Assembly (NCBI GenBank): GCA_004352715.1
Contig: SCFE01000110.1
Location: 705,497-769,496 of the forward strand
DNA from: Hofstenia miamia
Taxonomy: Eukaryota; Xenacoelomorpha; Acoela
Reading direction: 5' to 3'
DNA length: 64,000 nt
Below are positions 38,439 through 44,747 of the stretch, one piece after another (position 1 is the stretch's first letter; each line of letters starts with the position of its first letter). Below the pieces are notes generated by a model, which was not told where the DNA came from, did not search any database, and saw only the letters and a program-made list of their open reading frames with translations. Made by a program: the position numbers and the translations under genes.

Positions 38439-40044
38439 NNNNNNNNNNNNNNNNNNNNNNNNNNNNNNNNNNNNNNNNNNNNNNNNNNNNNNNNNNNNNN
38501 NNNNNNNNNNNNNNNNNNNNNNNNNNNNNNNNNNNNNNNNNNNNNNNNNNNNNNNNNNNNNNNNNNNNNNNNNNNNNNNNNNNNNNNNNNNNNNNNNNNN
38601 NNNNNNNNNNNNNNNNNNNNNNNNNNNNNNNNNNNNNNNNNNNNNNNNNNNNNNNNNNNNNNNNNNNNNNNNNNNNNNNNNNNNNNNNNNNNNNNNNNNN
38701 NNNNNNNNNNNNNNNNNNNNNNNNNNNNNNNNNNNNNNNNNNNNNNNNNNNNNNNNNNNNNNNNNNNNNNNNNNNNNNNNNNNNNNNNNNNNNNNNNNNN
38801 NNNNNNNNNNNNNNNNNNNNNNNNNNNNNNNNNNNNNNNNNNNNNNNNNNNNNNNNNNNNNNNNNNNNNNNNNNNNNNNNNNNNNNNNNNNNNNNNNNNN
38901 NNNNNNNNNNNNNNNNNNNNNNNNNNNNNNNNNNNNNNNNNNNNNNNNNNNNNNNNNNNNNNNNNNNNNNNNNTATATATATATATATAGTAGCATCACC
39001 ACATGCCACCCCAGGCCAGACTTCGCGGGTTTCGGGAACGAAGAACTAAATGCAAAGAGTGTAGAAAAAACGTAGAGAGTTCGTGCGAAGTGCACTTCCA
39101 TGCAAGCCTATCGATGCCAATTGTTAAGATCTTCTAATGTCTTCTGATTTTCTGACCTAAGCAACTCTGTCCACTTCTCAGCGTAGATCTTGCGTCTGCT
39201 GGGCTTGCGTACTAAAAGATGTTACTGCCAGGAAGTACCTACCTATACGCTGCAGTACTTTAGCGTAGTCAACATTAGCGATGCCAGAAGTACTTAGGGC
39301 GGTCAGAACGTAAGATGCTGAGCGGAGAATACGCCAACCGCCTTTTTTGCTTGTTTTTCCTTCCGTACGAGGCACCGCCAATTTCCTAAATCGGTGACGG
39401 TACACTGTAACCGCTGCTAGAGTACTTTAGCGTAATCAACATTAGCGAGGCCAGCTTTTCGTTATCTGGACTGATTCGATATAAATGAGATTACTGCCAA
39501 AGAGTACTGCAGGAAGTACTAAGGATACTGGAGAGCGTAGCGTAAGACACTGAGATACCTCATGATCAGAAAATCACATTTTCGGATCACGTCAGGGTCA
39601 CCATGTAGCATCGGTAGGATGCACGGAAGTGCATTTACAGTAGAACACTTGCTAACTAATTCTCTAATTACAAGAGTATTCGCTTCTTCTATACAATAAA
39701 TCTTAGTATAATATTTTCAAATAGTTGGTTGCACTATAACAATTACATTAAACATAAAAACAGCGGACTGGCAGATACCAAGACCTAGGTACCTGCTGCC
39801 AATATATATATANNNNNNNNNNNNNNNNNNNNNNNNNNNNNNNNNNNNNNNNNNNNNNNNNNNNNNNNNNNNNNNNNNNNNNNNNNNNNNNNNNNNNNNN
39901 NNNNNNNNNNNNNNNNNNNNNNNNNACAGCTTCTATACAATAAATCTTAGTATAATATTTTCAAATAGTTGGTTGCACTATAACAATTACATTAAACATA
40001 AAAACAGCGGACTGGCAGATACCAAGACCTAGGTACCTGCTGCC

Positions 40045-40083
<39 letters not shown>

Positions 40084-41911
40084 ATTGGCTATGCTTAATT
40101 TTTTTCAAGATTTGCACTATGTGTGTTTAGAAATGCATTACCACTACTGCGCCTGCTGATACTTCCAGTGAAGTATTACTCAATGTACGAGACAGGTTTC
40201 GATATAATGTTGCAGAATATGTTGCACACTGCCTCGACCCTTACACAAGAAGCGTTTGTAAGGTTGGAAGAATAGTATCTAGAGACGATTTTAAATATCT
40301 TTATCGAAAGGTAAATTTTTAATCTTTATGGCTAACTCCAAATTTTTACTTCCTTCTTTAATGCTTTGTTGGTAACTTTGCCAAATTTGAAAAGAGAGAT
40401 ACTGTAAACTCTAAAATAGATTCAACCAAATATGCAAGATATTCCACACTTCCTGTACAATAACCGGCTAATGACCTGTTTCTTATGAACATGACTGCGT
40501 TCCTTTGTTATTATTTCAAGCATAGGGAGTTGATAGTGCTTTTAACCGTAGGAAGTTGTTGTATTGAAGAAATAGTGGCCTCGTACAGATTTAAAAGAAT
40601 AATTTATCAAGAATTATTACAGAGATAAAAAAATTGTTAAAAAATTAATTGAATATATAATGTATTGAATTAACTACCAGACTACTGCTAATCTCCACTG
40701 CCATCATAATGGGAAAAGGGCAAAAAATATGTAGTTAAAAAAATCATTGCAGATGTGGGGGGGGGCACATGCCCCCAGGCCTCCTTTTGGTTACGGACTT
40801 GGCAACCACACTGTTGTAGACAAAATTATTGGAGGGTTATGGCTACTCTTGTTCTTATACTAAGCGTTCCCTATAGGTAATTTACGAAATAATTATAGTG
40901 TTAGCATGAATAAGTCTTAAACTAAAGTTAGTTTCATCACTAATGTTGCTAGAAATGTTGAATAACATTTGTATTTTTTGTTTTGCTAAAAGCACCAATG
41001 CTACTCCGAATACATCTGTCATGTACCCTATGAACTCCACTCCGCATTAAAGCAGATTTTTATACTAATTCCAATTCTTAGTTCAGTGATGATCAACTGT
41101 ACAGTAATCTTGCCTAAAAGTTAATTATAGTCTTGAAAAGATGTTAAATAAATATGTTTAGAATTTCAATAAGTTCAGAAAATTATTCTACTTTCATTTT
41201 GTCTTTTATTAAGTGGGACAATCAAGAACTACAGTTTTGCTTTCAATTCTTTTCGAGAAGGCATTAAGAATAATATTAATACTTTCAAGAAAATTATCTT
41301 ATTTTTTGTAAGTATGTATTATGATGTAAATATTTCTTTATGGTGGCTTTCATGGAAATCCAAGTGGGTATTTATCATACGGTTTTCTAAAAATGCTTTA
41401 CTAATGATTGTTTATTTTCAAATGAAATATTTTCTTTCAATAATATGCCATTTAGAATCATTAATAAACTTATCAGCAAAACCGAAGCTTTTAGATAGTG
41501 AAAATTTTGATTAAGTTCTTAGTTTTATTCATACATATTTTAATGCTAGAATTTTTCTTTGATATGACAAAATATTCATGGGCAATTTATGTAAAAAATT
41601 CTATTTTGAAAATGGAACTTAAATTGCTTATGCAAAATATTTACTGAATTTTCTCTAAATCTCTTTTTTATCTTTTTTAATAACTGCGTTCAACTTTAAA
41701 GCTATTGGCTTGTTTGAATAGTTCTATATTACTTTGCTATATTTAGATGAGTAACACAGTTTTCTGCAAAGAAATAAGCAAATCGGAAGGCATTGAAGAC
41801 CCCTCTTTAAACGATGTTACCAAGTTAAAGATCAAAGACTATGTTAAGAAATACATGGCAAGATTCGGTGAAGTGTACAAGCGGATATGTCCTCCAAATA
41901 CCTCAAATTAA
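13452..41911 (+). CDS. SETD2: SETD2-type histone H3K36 methyltransferase (5'-incomplete, about 20 exons)
   Basis: Exons read by eye: 13452-13542, 13585-13716, 14516-14567, 16118-16194, 16236-16359, 18489-18664, 18708-18789, 19523-19663, 19706-19819, 21099-21344, 21543-21626, 21669-21718, 21832-21906, 21946-22040, 23256-23386, 23551-23739, 23864-24028, 37755-37922, 40131-40310, 41747-41911. All junctions are GT-AG and all phases agree, giving about 844 residues to a TAA stop. Domain order AWS, SET, post-SET, helical region, WW, SRI is that of SETD2, the nuclear enzyme that trimethylates H3 lysine 36 while bound to elongating RNA polymerase II. Human SETD2 is much longer mainly at the N terminus, which is not identified here. 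Oddities are two WW exons instead of one, FFY in place of FDY in the SET core, and very short introns. N-terminal exons and promoter are unknown. Confidence 0.92.
14568..16117. other. SETD2 intron, AT-rich, with a (TA)n tract
   Basis: A 1.55-kb intron. It contains a (TA)n microsatellite near 15649-15680. No transposon or gene was recognised. Confidence 0.6.
16118..18664 (+). CDS. SETD2: SETD2 exons encoding the SET catalytic domain
   Basis: Exon 16118-16194 gives RQYANLALFLTENKGLG, the start of SET (a GWG-like KGLG). After a 41-nt intron, 16236-16359 gives GTFIIEFVGEVLSQ through YFMSLKNDE. After a 2.1-kb intron, 18489-18664 gives VIDATMKGN, then SRFINHSCLPNCE, the cofactor-binding and pseudoknot motif, then TEDILAYNEITFFYQF. 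SET enzymes normally have FDY in the last motif, with the tyrosine catalytic. Here the tyrosine is kept but the aspartate is phenylalanine (TTC). The rest of the fold looks intact. Confidence 0.92.
16455..16664 (+). other. Open coding-like stretch inside a SETD2 intron
   Basis: Between SET exons 5 and 6, a frame of about 69 codons reads like a real protein (KKNTKGNQDTTEKILNDLQ, then ELLHGDNPAEQELVGR). A possible acceptor (TTGAAAAG at 16462) and donor (AAATG|GTATCT) flank it. The SET domain is continuous without it, so it would break the domain if included. It may be a captured gene fragment, part of an unrecognised transposon or a poison exon. I do not recognise the family. Confidence 0.35.
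17191..17516. mobile_element. hAT MITE, ACCCGA-repeat family
   Basis: A 326-bp element with tips TAGAGTGACA on the left and the inverse of TAGAGAATGACA on the right. Flanking octamers TTATATAT and TGATGTAT match at 6 of 8 positions. Subterminal ACCCGA/ACCCAA units are present in the left arm (about 17217-17250) and dense in the right arm (17415-17505). The core (GATTTTGATT, CTCACGTCTT, ATTTTCTGATA) is shared with the copy at 42841. No coding capacity. It lies in a SETD2 intron. Confidence 0.7.
17703..18138. other. Assembly gap inside a (TA)n tract
   Basis: 436 N flanked by (TA)n at 17681-17702 and 18139-18151. It lies in the intron between two SET-domain exons. Confidence 0.9.
18708..18789 (+). 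CDS. SETD2: SETD2 post-SET exon
   Basis: After a 43-nt intron (18665-18707) the exon gives PTQKCYCGSSNCKGLIGG. The C-x-C-x4-C pattern is the post-SET zinc site that completes the catalytic pocket with a cysteine of the SET domain. A read-through of the 43-nt intron would meet an in-frame stop, so splicing is required here. Confidence 0.9.
18820..19362. mobile_element. Harbinger-type MITE with internal copies of its own terminus
   Basis: Left tip AGGAGTGTTCCCACTATCGA and right tip, inverted, AGGTGTGTTCCCACTATCGA are followed by CTTTTATCA. TTA flanks both sides (18817-18819, 19363-19365), the 3-bp duplication typical of PIF/Harbinger. Inside, (C/A)GTTCAGACTATCGA(C/T)TTTTATCA or GTTCACACTATCGAC recur near 18940, 19167, 19249 and 19292, so the element is built from repeated terminal modules, probably nested MITE insertions. 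No transposase. It sits in the intron after the post-SET exon. Confidence 0.75.
19523..19819 (+). CDS. SETD2: SETD2 exons encoding the helical region after post-SET
   Basis: Two exons, 19523-19663 and 19706-19819, with a 42-nt intron. They give VEQVLELSRLMVHVET and ECLAEFLHYRGISLLSSWMID. These match the SETD2 region containing LSRLMVRIET and a Leu/Trp-rich helical segment. The region is predicted helical and of unknown exact role. Confidence 0.88.
19820..21098. other. SETD2 intron, nothing recognised
   Basis: A 1.28-kb AT-rich intron. One stretch at 19969-20112 is open after an acceptor-like TTGTTGTAG, but the exons on either side join perfectly without it. Confidence 0.5.
21099..22040 (+). 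CDS. SETD2: SETD2 central exons (helical end, acidic linker, basic segment)
   Basis: Five exons: 21099-21344 (ILDVLKILSARKAASPN, then a Ser/Asp-rich linker), 21543-21626 (acidic), 21669-21718, 21832-21906 (DDKRKRIRESDPS) and 21946-22040 (QSERLEAWEKLKSSQNIKKI). The first directly continues the helical region as in SETD2 (LLLKILDWLPI). The last two resemble the basic, helical segment before the proline-rich region. Introns include 42 nt (21627-21668) and 39 nt (21907-21945). Support for the small middle exons is phase agreement and good splice sites. Confidence 0.78.
22041..23255. other. SETD2 intron, nothing recognised
   Basis: A 1.2-kb AT-rich intron with a short (TA)n tract near 22965. No transposon was identified. 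Confidence 0.5.
23256..23739 (+). CDS. SETD2: SETD2 linker exons before the WW domains
   Basis: Two exons, 23256-23386 (LLDEALERSKERGEELKS, then Ser/Asn-rich) and 23551-23739 (FKPGQTIYIQNQDGILIP, then a Gln-rich end). They correspond in place to the long low-complexity linker of SETD2, which is much longer in vertebrates. No domain is present. Phases match their neighbours. Confidence 0.75.
23864..24028 (+). CDS. SETD2: SETD2 first WW-domain exon (WW-a)
   Basis: A 55-codon, phase 0-0 exon with a full WW domain: LPPNWHQAHDCENRVYYFH, then TRKTQWEKPTLED. Both signature tryptophans, the YYF block and the final proline are present. WW domains bind proline-rich peptides. The donor would be AAT|GTTTGA. 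If it is not used, the frame meets TGA at 24032 after one extra codon, giving a protein without the SRI domain. A second WW exon of the same phase lies 13.7 kb downstream. Confidence 0.85.
24390..24625. repeat. Dispersed repeat with GGGACC units, probably hAT-like
   Basis: GGGACTAG, GGGACCAGGACC, CGGACCAG and GGGACCAAAA units are spread over about 235 bp, with the inverse GATCCCAG near the right end. A related fragment is at 595-690. The layout agrees with the hAT MITEs elsewhere in the window, but no termini were fixed. Confidence 0.35.
24626..26274. other. SETD2 intron DNA, nothing recognised
   Basis: AT-rich intronic sequence of the long WW-a to WW-b intron. No gene or element was recognised. 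Confidence 0.5.
26285..26430. repeat. Left-arm tandem array of ~20-bp units containing ATGCAAAT
   Basis: At least six units, three with a perfect ATGCAAAT and others with ATTCAAAT or ATGTAAAT. ATGCAAAT is the classical octamer bound by POU-domain factors. That binding happens here is inference. Confidence 0.75.
26806..27013 (-). repeat. 3' LTR of the Gypsy element (internally deleted)
   Basis: 26812-26984 matches 35170-35342 with few differences (shared GTCAGGGGCGTG-like start, CATCATGTAGAG, ATCCACCAAGCAGG). Then TAGCATGTAATTACCATG (26989-27006) matches 35508-35525, so about 170 bp present in the other LTR are missing here. The outer boundary is approximate. Confidence 0.7.
27014..29955 (-). 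pseudogene. Gypsy 3' coding region in the env position, unrecognised
   Basis: Nearly 3 kb of coding-like minus-strand sequence follow integrase, broken by stops and shifts. Open pieces include 29587-29360 (basic, KKTEEKKKKMSKVDN), 29308-29045 (FNEDFMITHLCQFLNKWR), 28293-28057 (WGATADTKFNFFNSEY), 27915-27607 (EEFVETLTIQEKI) and 27242-27024. The position is that of env in env-bearing Gypsy elements, but I see no clear signal peptide, fusion peptide or membrane anchor. It could be another accessory protein. The family is not recognised. Confidence 0.5.
30180..31130 (-). pseudogene. Gypsy integrase remnant
   Basis: Pieces in order on the minus strand: KIHKRGHLGIIRW near 30960-31000 (zinc-binding or linker-like), the end of the catalytic core at 30655-30395 with VEYFYNTTVHSTTKVSLFKAMF, then the C-terminal module with YGQPHKQGDKVFAYFRHQV and VHFQRLKQAIKDIE at about 30390-30170. 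Integrase inserts the cDNA into the host genome. Several stops interrupt it and the full DDE triad cannot be read. Confidence 0.7.
31132..31743 (-). CDS. Gypsy RNase H domain
   Basis: An intact 203-codon frame. DFIVDCDASTVAISGVLSQ carries the first catalytic aspartate, FSRKLRPAEKNYGATLVEAL the glutamate-containing block and FIIHTDNSALAWLKK the TD motif. QLGKLHLNADYGTTLPR corresponds to the NxxAD block. This domain degrades the RNA strand during reverse transcription. It is followed by the spacer to integrase (31240-31132). Confidence 0.9.
   Translation of the reverse strand: MKKELKKIPSLNMADYLKDFIVDCDASTVAISGVLSQIMNSMENPVQYFSRKLRPAEKNYGATLVEALRKFRCFILGRPFIIHTDNSALAWLKKISVDKSNIVACWIEYLNDFSFTIQHQLGKLHLNADYGTTLPRYERDLRKPAGDRIRFGFIPLTEYDLLPEINGDRQEKAILPIMVKEEITKKKIIQLQQHDKVLCKIIQ
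31744..32740 (-). pseudogene. Gypsy reverse transcriptase remnant
   Basis: In order: LKCEYNKILTDLIKSGIIQ and NPYTTPTVFIKKE near 32550-32420, CLCIDFHKINNITIKDMYPLP near 32410-32360, and the active-site STYIDDILMA (a YxDD box) near 32110. Frames shift between these blocks and many stops follow before RNase H. The domain copies the element RNA into DNA. Confidence 0.85.
32849..33280 (-). CDS. Gypsy aspartic protease domain
   Basis: An open frame that includes VIPVKINGSIVHATVDIGASASIIS, here with DIGAS where DTGAS or DSGAS is usual, and YDIILGSDFLERN, the conserved ILG-D block. The aspartate is kept. This retroviral-type protease processes the Gag-Pol polyprotein. Position between the zinc knuckle and RT agrees. 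Confidence 0.85.
   Translation of the reverse strand, partial: DAKNVIPVKINGSIVHATVDIGASASIISNESCKTLCMSWDALDPSTIRLIDTSVNNISLKGKVHDAELRINKEIFHVDLVFVNTSHQLLPYDIILGSDFLERNTCIINYGSNTISIRDSKIFSQLTVIPSEKFSSNLLTLSS
33444..33485 (-). other. Gag CCHC zinc knuckle
   Basis: On the minus strand the sequence reads CYCCSQKCHNKTTC, a C-x2-C-x4-H-x4-C zinc knuckle. It binds the element RNA during packaging. It sits just before protease, as expected. Confidence 0.8.
33486..34990 (-). pseudogene. Gypsy gag remnant
   Basis: Minus-strand pieces include a Pro/Ser-rich N-terminal part (34987-34613), a capsid-like stretch GLAYNQYMKLDCETKTDYQL near 33910-33850 and VETLFQLSKLSLEYSQYNLL at about 33750-33690. The capsid stretch resembles retrotransposon gag (L-G-A ... 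dy-L). Several stops and shifts break it. Confidence 0.65.
35144..35163 (-). promoter_or_regulatory. Gypsy primer-binding site
   Basis: On the minus strand TGGTGACCCTGACGTGATCC directly follows the 5' LTR. A TGG start immediately after the LTR is the signature of a tRNA-primed start of minus-strand synthesis. The same 20 bp occur at 39584-39603 next to an unrelated-looking LTR. Confidence 0.85.
35164..35527 (-). repeat. 5' LTR of the Gypsy element
   Basis: Begins (plus strand) TGTAGAATCAGGGGCG and matches the 3' LTR at 35170-35342 and 35508-35525. The minus strand has a TATA-like CTATTTATACATG near 35500-35512. The outer boundary is set only by the end of similarity to the other LTR. Confidence 0.7.
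35528..36784. other. Interior of the octamer-array element, no gene recognised
   Basis: AT-rich DNA right of the Gypsy insertion. It contains a perfect palindrome at 36457-36492. No transposase fragment was seen. Confidence 0.5.
36457..36492. repeat. 36-bp perfect palindrome
   Basis: The arms CACAAAGATGAATTATTC and GAATAATTCATCTTTGTG are exact inverses around TTCGAA. Outside, ATATCACAACA and TGTTGTGATAT extend the symmetry with a 2-base slip. It could form a cruciform or mark a fold-back insertion. Confidence 0.85.
36785..36964. repeat. Right-arm tandem array of ~20-bp units containing ATTTGCAT
   Basis: Inverted counterpart of the left array, with perfect ATTTGCAT octamers at three places and degraded units in between. 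Confidence 0.75.
36965..37754. other. SETD2 intron, nothing firm
   Basis: Intron sequence before the second WW exon. A GCCCGTGCCCGCCCGTCC patch at 37466-37484 resembles the CCCGTA-type hAT end repeats elsewhere. No element could be defined. Confidence 0.4.
37755..37922 (+). CDS. SETD2: SETD2 second WW-domain exon (WW-b)
   Basis: A 56-codon, phase 0-0 exon: KLPPNWQKTRDNNNRVYYYH, then TRESQWKPPTWEE. It matches the vertebrate SETD2 WW (LPPNWKTARDPEGKIYYYH) better than WW-a does. The suggested donor is AAT|GTCTGT. Without splicing the frame ends at TAG 37941-37943 after a few codons. Both WW exons start after TTTAG, keep phase 0 at both sides and end in Glu/Ser/Asn codons, which points to exon duplication. 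Confidence 0.88.
37923..38438. other. SETD2 intron with (TA)n tract
   Basis: Unannotated intron DNA ending in (TA)n at 38404-38435 and then a gap. Confidence 0.5.
38439..38973. other. Assembly gap inside (TA)n
   Basis: 535 N with (TA)n on both sides, inside the SETD2 intron between WW-b and SRI. Confidence 0.9.
38989..39583 (-). mobile_element. Internal leader part of a second LTR retrotransposon
   Basis: Directly downstream (minus strand) of a primer site and LTR. It is less AT-rich than its surroundings. It contains a repeated stretch, ACTTTAGCGTA(G/A)TCAACATTAGCGA, at about 39256 and 39423. One 75-codon basic frame (39405-39178) has no recognisable domain. The remainder of the element is absent or hidden in the gap at 38439. 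Confidence 0.55.
39584..39603 (-). promoter_or_regulatory. Primer-binding site of the second LTR element
   Basis: Identical over 20 bp to the Gypsy primer site at 35144-35163 and in the same position, directly next to an LTR starting TGTAG(C)ATC. Confidence 0.85.
39604..40047 (-). repeat. LTR (about 200 bp) split by a gap with a duplicated flank
   Basis: The LTR starts TGTAGCATCGGTAGG at 39604 and ends CCTGCTGCCA(CA) at about 39801 or 40047, then (TA)n. The 116 bp at 39686-39801 are identical to 39930-40045 across a gap of 113 N. A single LTR of about 200 bp duplicated by failed contig merging is the simplest reading. Confidence 0.65.
39813..39925. other. Assembly gap, 113 N
   Basis: Left side (TA)n, right side ACAGCTTC followed by the duplicated LTR sequence. 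The true distance may be zero or negative. Confidence 0.9.
40131..40310 (+). CDS. SETD2: SETD2 SRI-domain exon 1
   Basis: Phase 0-0 exon of 60 codons: ADTSSEVLLNVRDRF, YNVAEYVAHCLDPYTR and CKVGRIVSRDDFKYLYRK. These match the first helices of the SRI (Set2-Rpb1 interacting) domain, where C-KVGRI--DFK-L-RK is characteristic. SRI binds the phosphorylated C-terminal repeats of RNA polymerase II and couples H3K36 methylation to transcription. Confidence 0.93.
40311..41746. other. SETD2 last intron, nothing recognised
   Basis: AT-rich DNA with a short G-run at about 40757. No transposon or gene was recognised. Confidence 0.5.
41747..41911 (+). CDS. SETD2: SETD2 SRI-domain exon 2 and stop
   Basis: Begins MSNTVFCKEISKSEG and continues DVTKLKIKDYVKKYMARFGE, the last SRI helix (KYM--FG-VYK), then stops at TAA 41909-41911. 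It enters in phase 0 from the preceding exon. The protein ends a few residues after SRI. Confidence 0.93.
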   Translation: MSNTVFCKEISKSEGIEDPSLNDVTKLKIKDYVKKYMARFGEVYKRICPPNTSN

Positions 41912-41962
41912 ATAATTAAATTTTAATTTTTTTATTGCTTCAGTTTGTTTTTATAATTTTAT

Positions 41963-41968
41963 AATAAA
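41963..41968 (+). terminator. Polyadenylation signal for SETD2
   Basis: AATAAA lies 52 nt after the stop codon in a T-rich context. Confidence 0.6.
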
Positions 41969-42379
41969 TTTTTGTGGAAGTATTTTGTTAAATATTTTAG
42001 TTTTACACATTATCAAATTTTGCGGATCAAATCAATTTTTTAGCCTTAAACTTCATGGTGTTCTTTGAAACAAACAAACCGTATTTCAAAATTTTCAAAA
42101 AATGTCTCCAAGACTATTCTGAAATTTGGAAATACTGAAGCATATACTCATTTAGTGGCTAACGTTGTTGAACATAATGTTGTATTAAAGTATATTTCCG
42201 TTACTAAGTGTCTTGTTGTAAGCAACAATGCACCTGTTACTTATAAAACAGTCTTTAGTTATTGAACAATTCATTTGTTATTAGGCGGAGATTCATGTCA
42301 AACCCTTGCTGAAAAAAGTTTTATTCCTATATTCGTGTTTGAAAGAAGATGTCGTAAACATACATAAAAAAGTGACTAC

Positions 42380-42605
42380 CAGGTTACCGTGAATCTGGAT
42401 CTAGATATGGATAGATCCGATCTAAGAATATTTATATTTATTTTATGAACATCCATTTTGAATATCATTTTGAATAAAACATGAAGACTAACAAATAGTT
42501 TTATTCAATCTTATGGTAAATTTTTAAATGTTTGGTATAATAATATAAGCGTTTCGCATGACTAATTTTTTTGTTTCTCTTCTTTAAGGTGTTTAAATAA
42601 ATCAC
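42380..42605. mobile_element. hAT-like fragment, GGATC-repeat family
   Basis: Begins CAGGTTACCGTGAATCTGG and carries GGATCTAGATATGGATAGATCC, the same start as the element at 910. Shared internal CTTTAAGGTGTT supports common origin. The right end was not found. Confidence 0.5.
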
Positions 42606-42840
42606 TGCTTGACATATCTACACCTGATAGAGCAAAAAGCTTTTGATTGTGGAAACAAAGAGTCAATAATTGCTTCAATGTCGCAGTATTAAAACCTGAA
42701 TAGATTGATCCATCTGTCAAACGGTATACTTTACTTAGATTTTCGAATGATGGTGCACTTTATGCTCACAATAGCTTTGGACTGATTGGATCATAGAAAA
42801 TTTGCTCCCTAAGTATTAGCAAATAACTTAGCACGCATAT

Positions 42841-43046
42841 TAGATATCGATCCCAACCCAATCAGAACATTCATAACCAGAAAATTGTCCTAGCCAACCC
42901 TACCCCCTAGGAGCATAGAATTTGATTGACAATATTCACGTCTTTGATCATTTTCTGATACTCTCAGCATACCCATAAATTACCAAAATCGCGTCAAAAG
43001 CTGTTTGAGATAGGTTGGGAGGTTTTGATCCATCCCCCATATTTGT
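42841..43046. mobile_element. hAT MITE, second copy of the 17191 family
   Basis: The core (GCATAGAATTTGATTGACAA, TATTCACGTCTTTGATC, ATTTTCTGATA) aligns with 17249-17310. ACCC-type units are present at the left but degraded at the right. The left tip TAGATATCGATCCC is a decayed TAGAG start. Confidence 0.6.
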
Positions 43047-43170
43047 CTAAATCTTTGTGTTAATATTTTATTATATTGTTCATAAGTTCGTAATAACACA
43101 ATATTTATTCTCTTCATAAAAACGGCTGGAGCGTTTCAAATAACCTAATGATAATGTTATCAAATTCAAC

Positions 43171-43503
43171 CAGGGCTTTATAGTCGAGTTCGAGTTACTT
43201 GGTCCAAGTTAGAGTTCCTATTTCGAGTTCGAGTATTTTTTCGAAAAATATTACGAATTCGATCCAGTTTATTAAAATCCCAAAATTTCAGGTCAAAAAA
43301 TTTGTATTTTATAATAATTCTGAGATTCGTAAGCAAAAAATATGTATTTGCGATTGTGAAACAAACTAATATTTAAACTAATTTATTTTGTTCAATATTT
43401 TCAAGTGGATTTTGTTTGAGTTCGAGCATTAATGATTTCTCTTCCGATTTTTTGCCAGTTAGATTTGTGAACTAATAGAGTTCGAGTTTTTGACAAAAAC
43501 CTT
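43171..43503. mobile_element. hAT-like MITE, GAGTTC-repeat family
   Basis: Left tip CAGGGCTTTATAGTCGAG followed by GAGTTCGAG units. The right arm has more GAGTTCGAG before AAAAACCTT. Flanking octamers AATTCAAC and CATTCAAT match at 6 of 8. The body is AT-rich without coding capacity. Confidence 0.55.
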
Positions 43504-44626
43504 CATTCAATTCATTGTAAACTTATTGTCACCGAATGCTAGAAAATCTGACGCAAATGTTAATTTTAATTATGCATTATAGAATAAATTAAAGGTATAA
43601 CCATTTCTGATATTTTTCTCTCCATATTAATAATAGCTATTATTGGTTGCCCATTGTCTTTCAAACATTTTTGCTGTTATGTTTCCAACTAAGTCAACAC
43701 CTGTTAATATTATATAGGTTAGTCAGACAAATTATTACTAGATGTTTTGTATTTCGTATTTATGATTAAGAAATGTAATGCATGTAATCCTAAATTTTAA
43801 GAATAAGCCGTATTCGTAAAAAAGGCTATGGTCTTGTCAGCACTTTACAAATCGGGCTCCCAAAATTAATTTTTCTAAACATTTATATGCTATAAATCTA
43901 ATGTTCTAACATTGCAAATGGAATTTCAAATAATTCGAATGATAACCAACTATTTGATATTAACATAAATATTCAATCAAGACAATTCTTTACTTAGTAT
44001 ATATTTAAAAGCATACTGTGACAAAAAATATTATTTAAAAGAAACATATTTACGTCATAAATATAGTCAAATAATTGCGTTATTCTGATAAAACATAACT
44101 TATCAATTCAACTAAACTAAAGTTCAACATGTAGGCTAGCGGCTGTTGAGAGCTTTCGAGTTTTGATCGGGTTTGAAGATCTCAACACAAGCACAACTAT
44201 GAAGCAAACTTTATTCCTCTAAAACAGTTTCAAAAAATCCTGATGATATAAATATTCCTTGCTCCTAATCGATTTCTCAGCATGTATATTCTATACTCGC
44301 AACGCTTTCTATGTCTATCATGAATAAAGTTATTGCCAACAACCAGCTGTACCCCTTGTGTCGTGTTCTATGCAGTCGAAATCCATGTAATGATATATAC
44401 ATTTATATATACTTTGATATTTCCTTTAATTTAGAATATCAAGGTATTATATTCAAATAGAGTTAATAAAGAGAGATTACAACTGCTGTAAATTAATTGT
44501 CAGGACTAAATTTCTATATTTATATAAAAATTTACTGCTTATGGTATTCAAATAAAGACCAACACGGACAGAATTTTAAAAGCCCAAAAATTCCAAACAC
44601 CATTGAGATTTATCTCTAAATTTGCG
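43504..44626. other. Intergenic DNA, nothing recognised
   Basis: AT-rich sequence without recognisable gene or element. Confidence 0.5.
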
Positions 44627-44747
44627 GAATGTAACTAAACAAACATAAACCCTCTAGAGGCAAAATAATAAAAACAGCATCGCTGAATGTAACTAAACAA
44701 ACATAAACCCTCTAGAGGCAAAATAATAAAAACAGCATCGCTGAATG
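44627..44747. repeat. 58-bp tandem duplication
   Basis: Two identical 58-bp copies (44627-44684, 44685-44742) starting GAATGTAACTAAACAAAC, plus 5 bases of a third. Identity indicates a recent event. Confidence 0.9.

Noticed and set aside
42065-42265. 66-codon frame downstream of SETD2 as a gene
   Set aside because: It follows the poly(A) signal, has no family motif and no splice context. Possible chance frame in AT-rich DNA.
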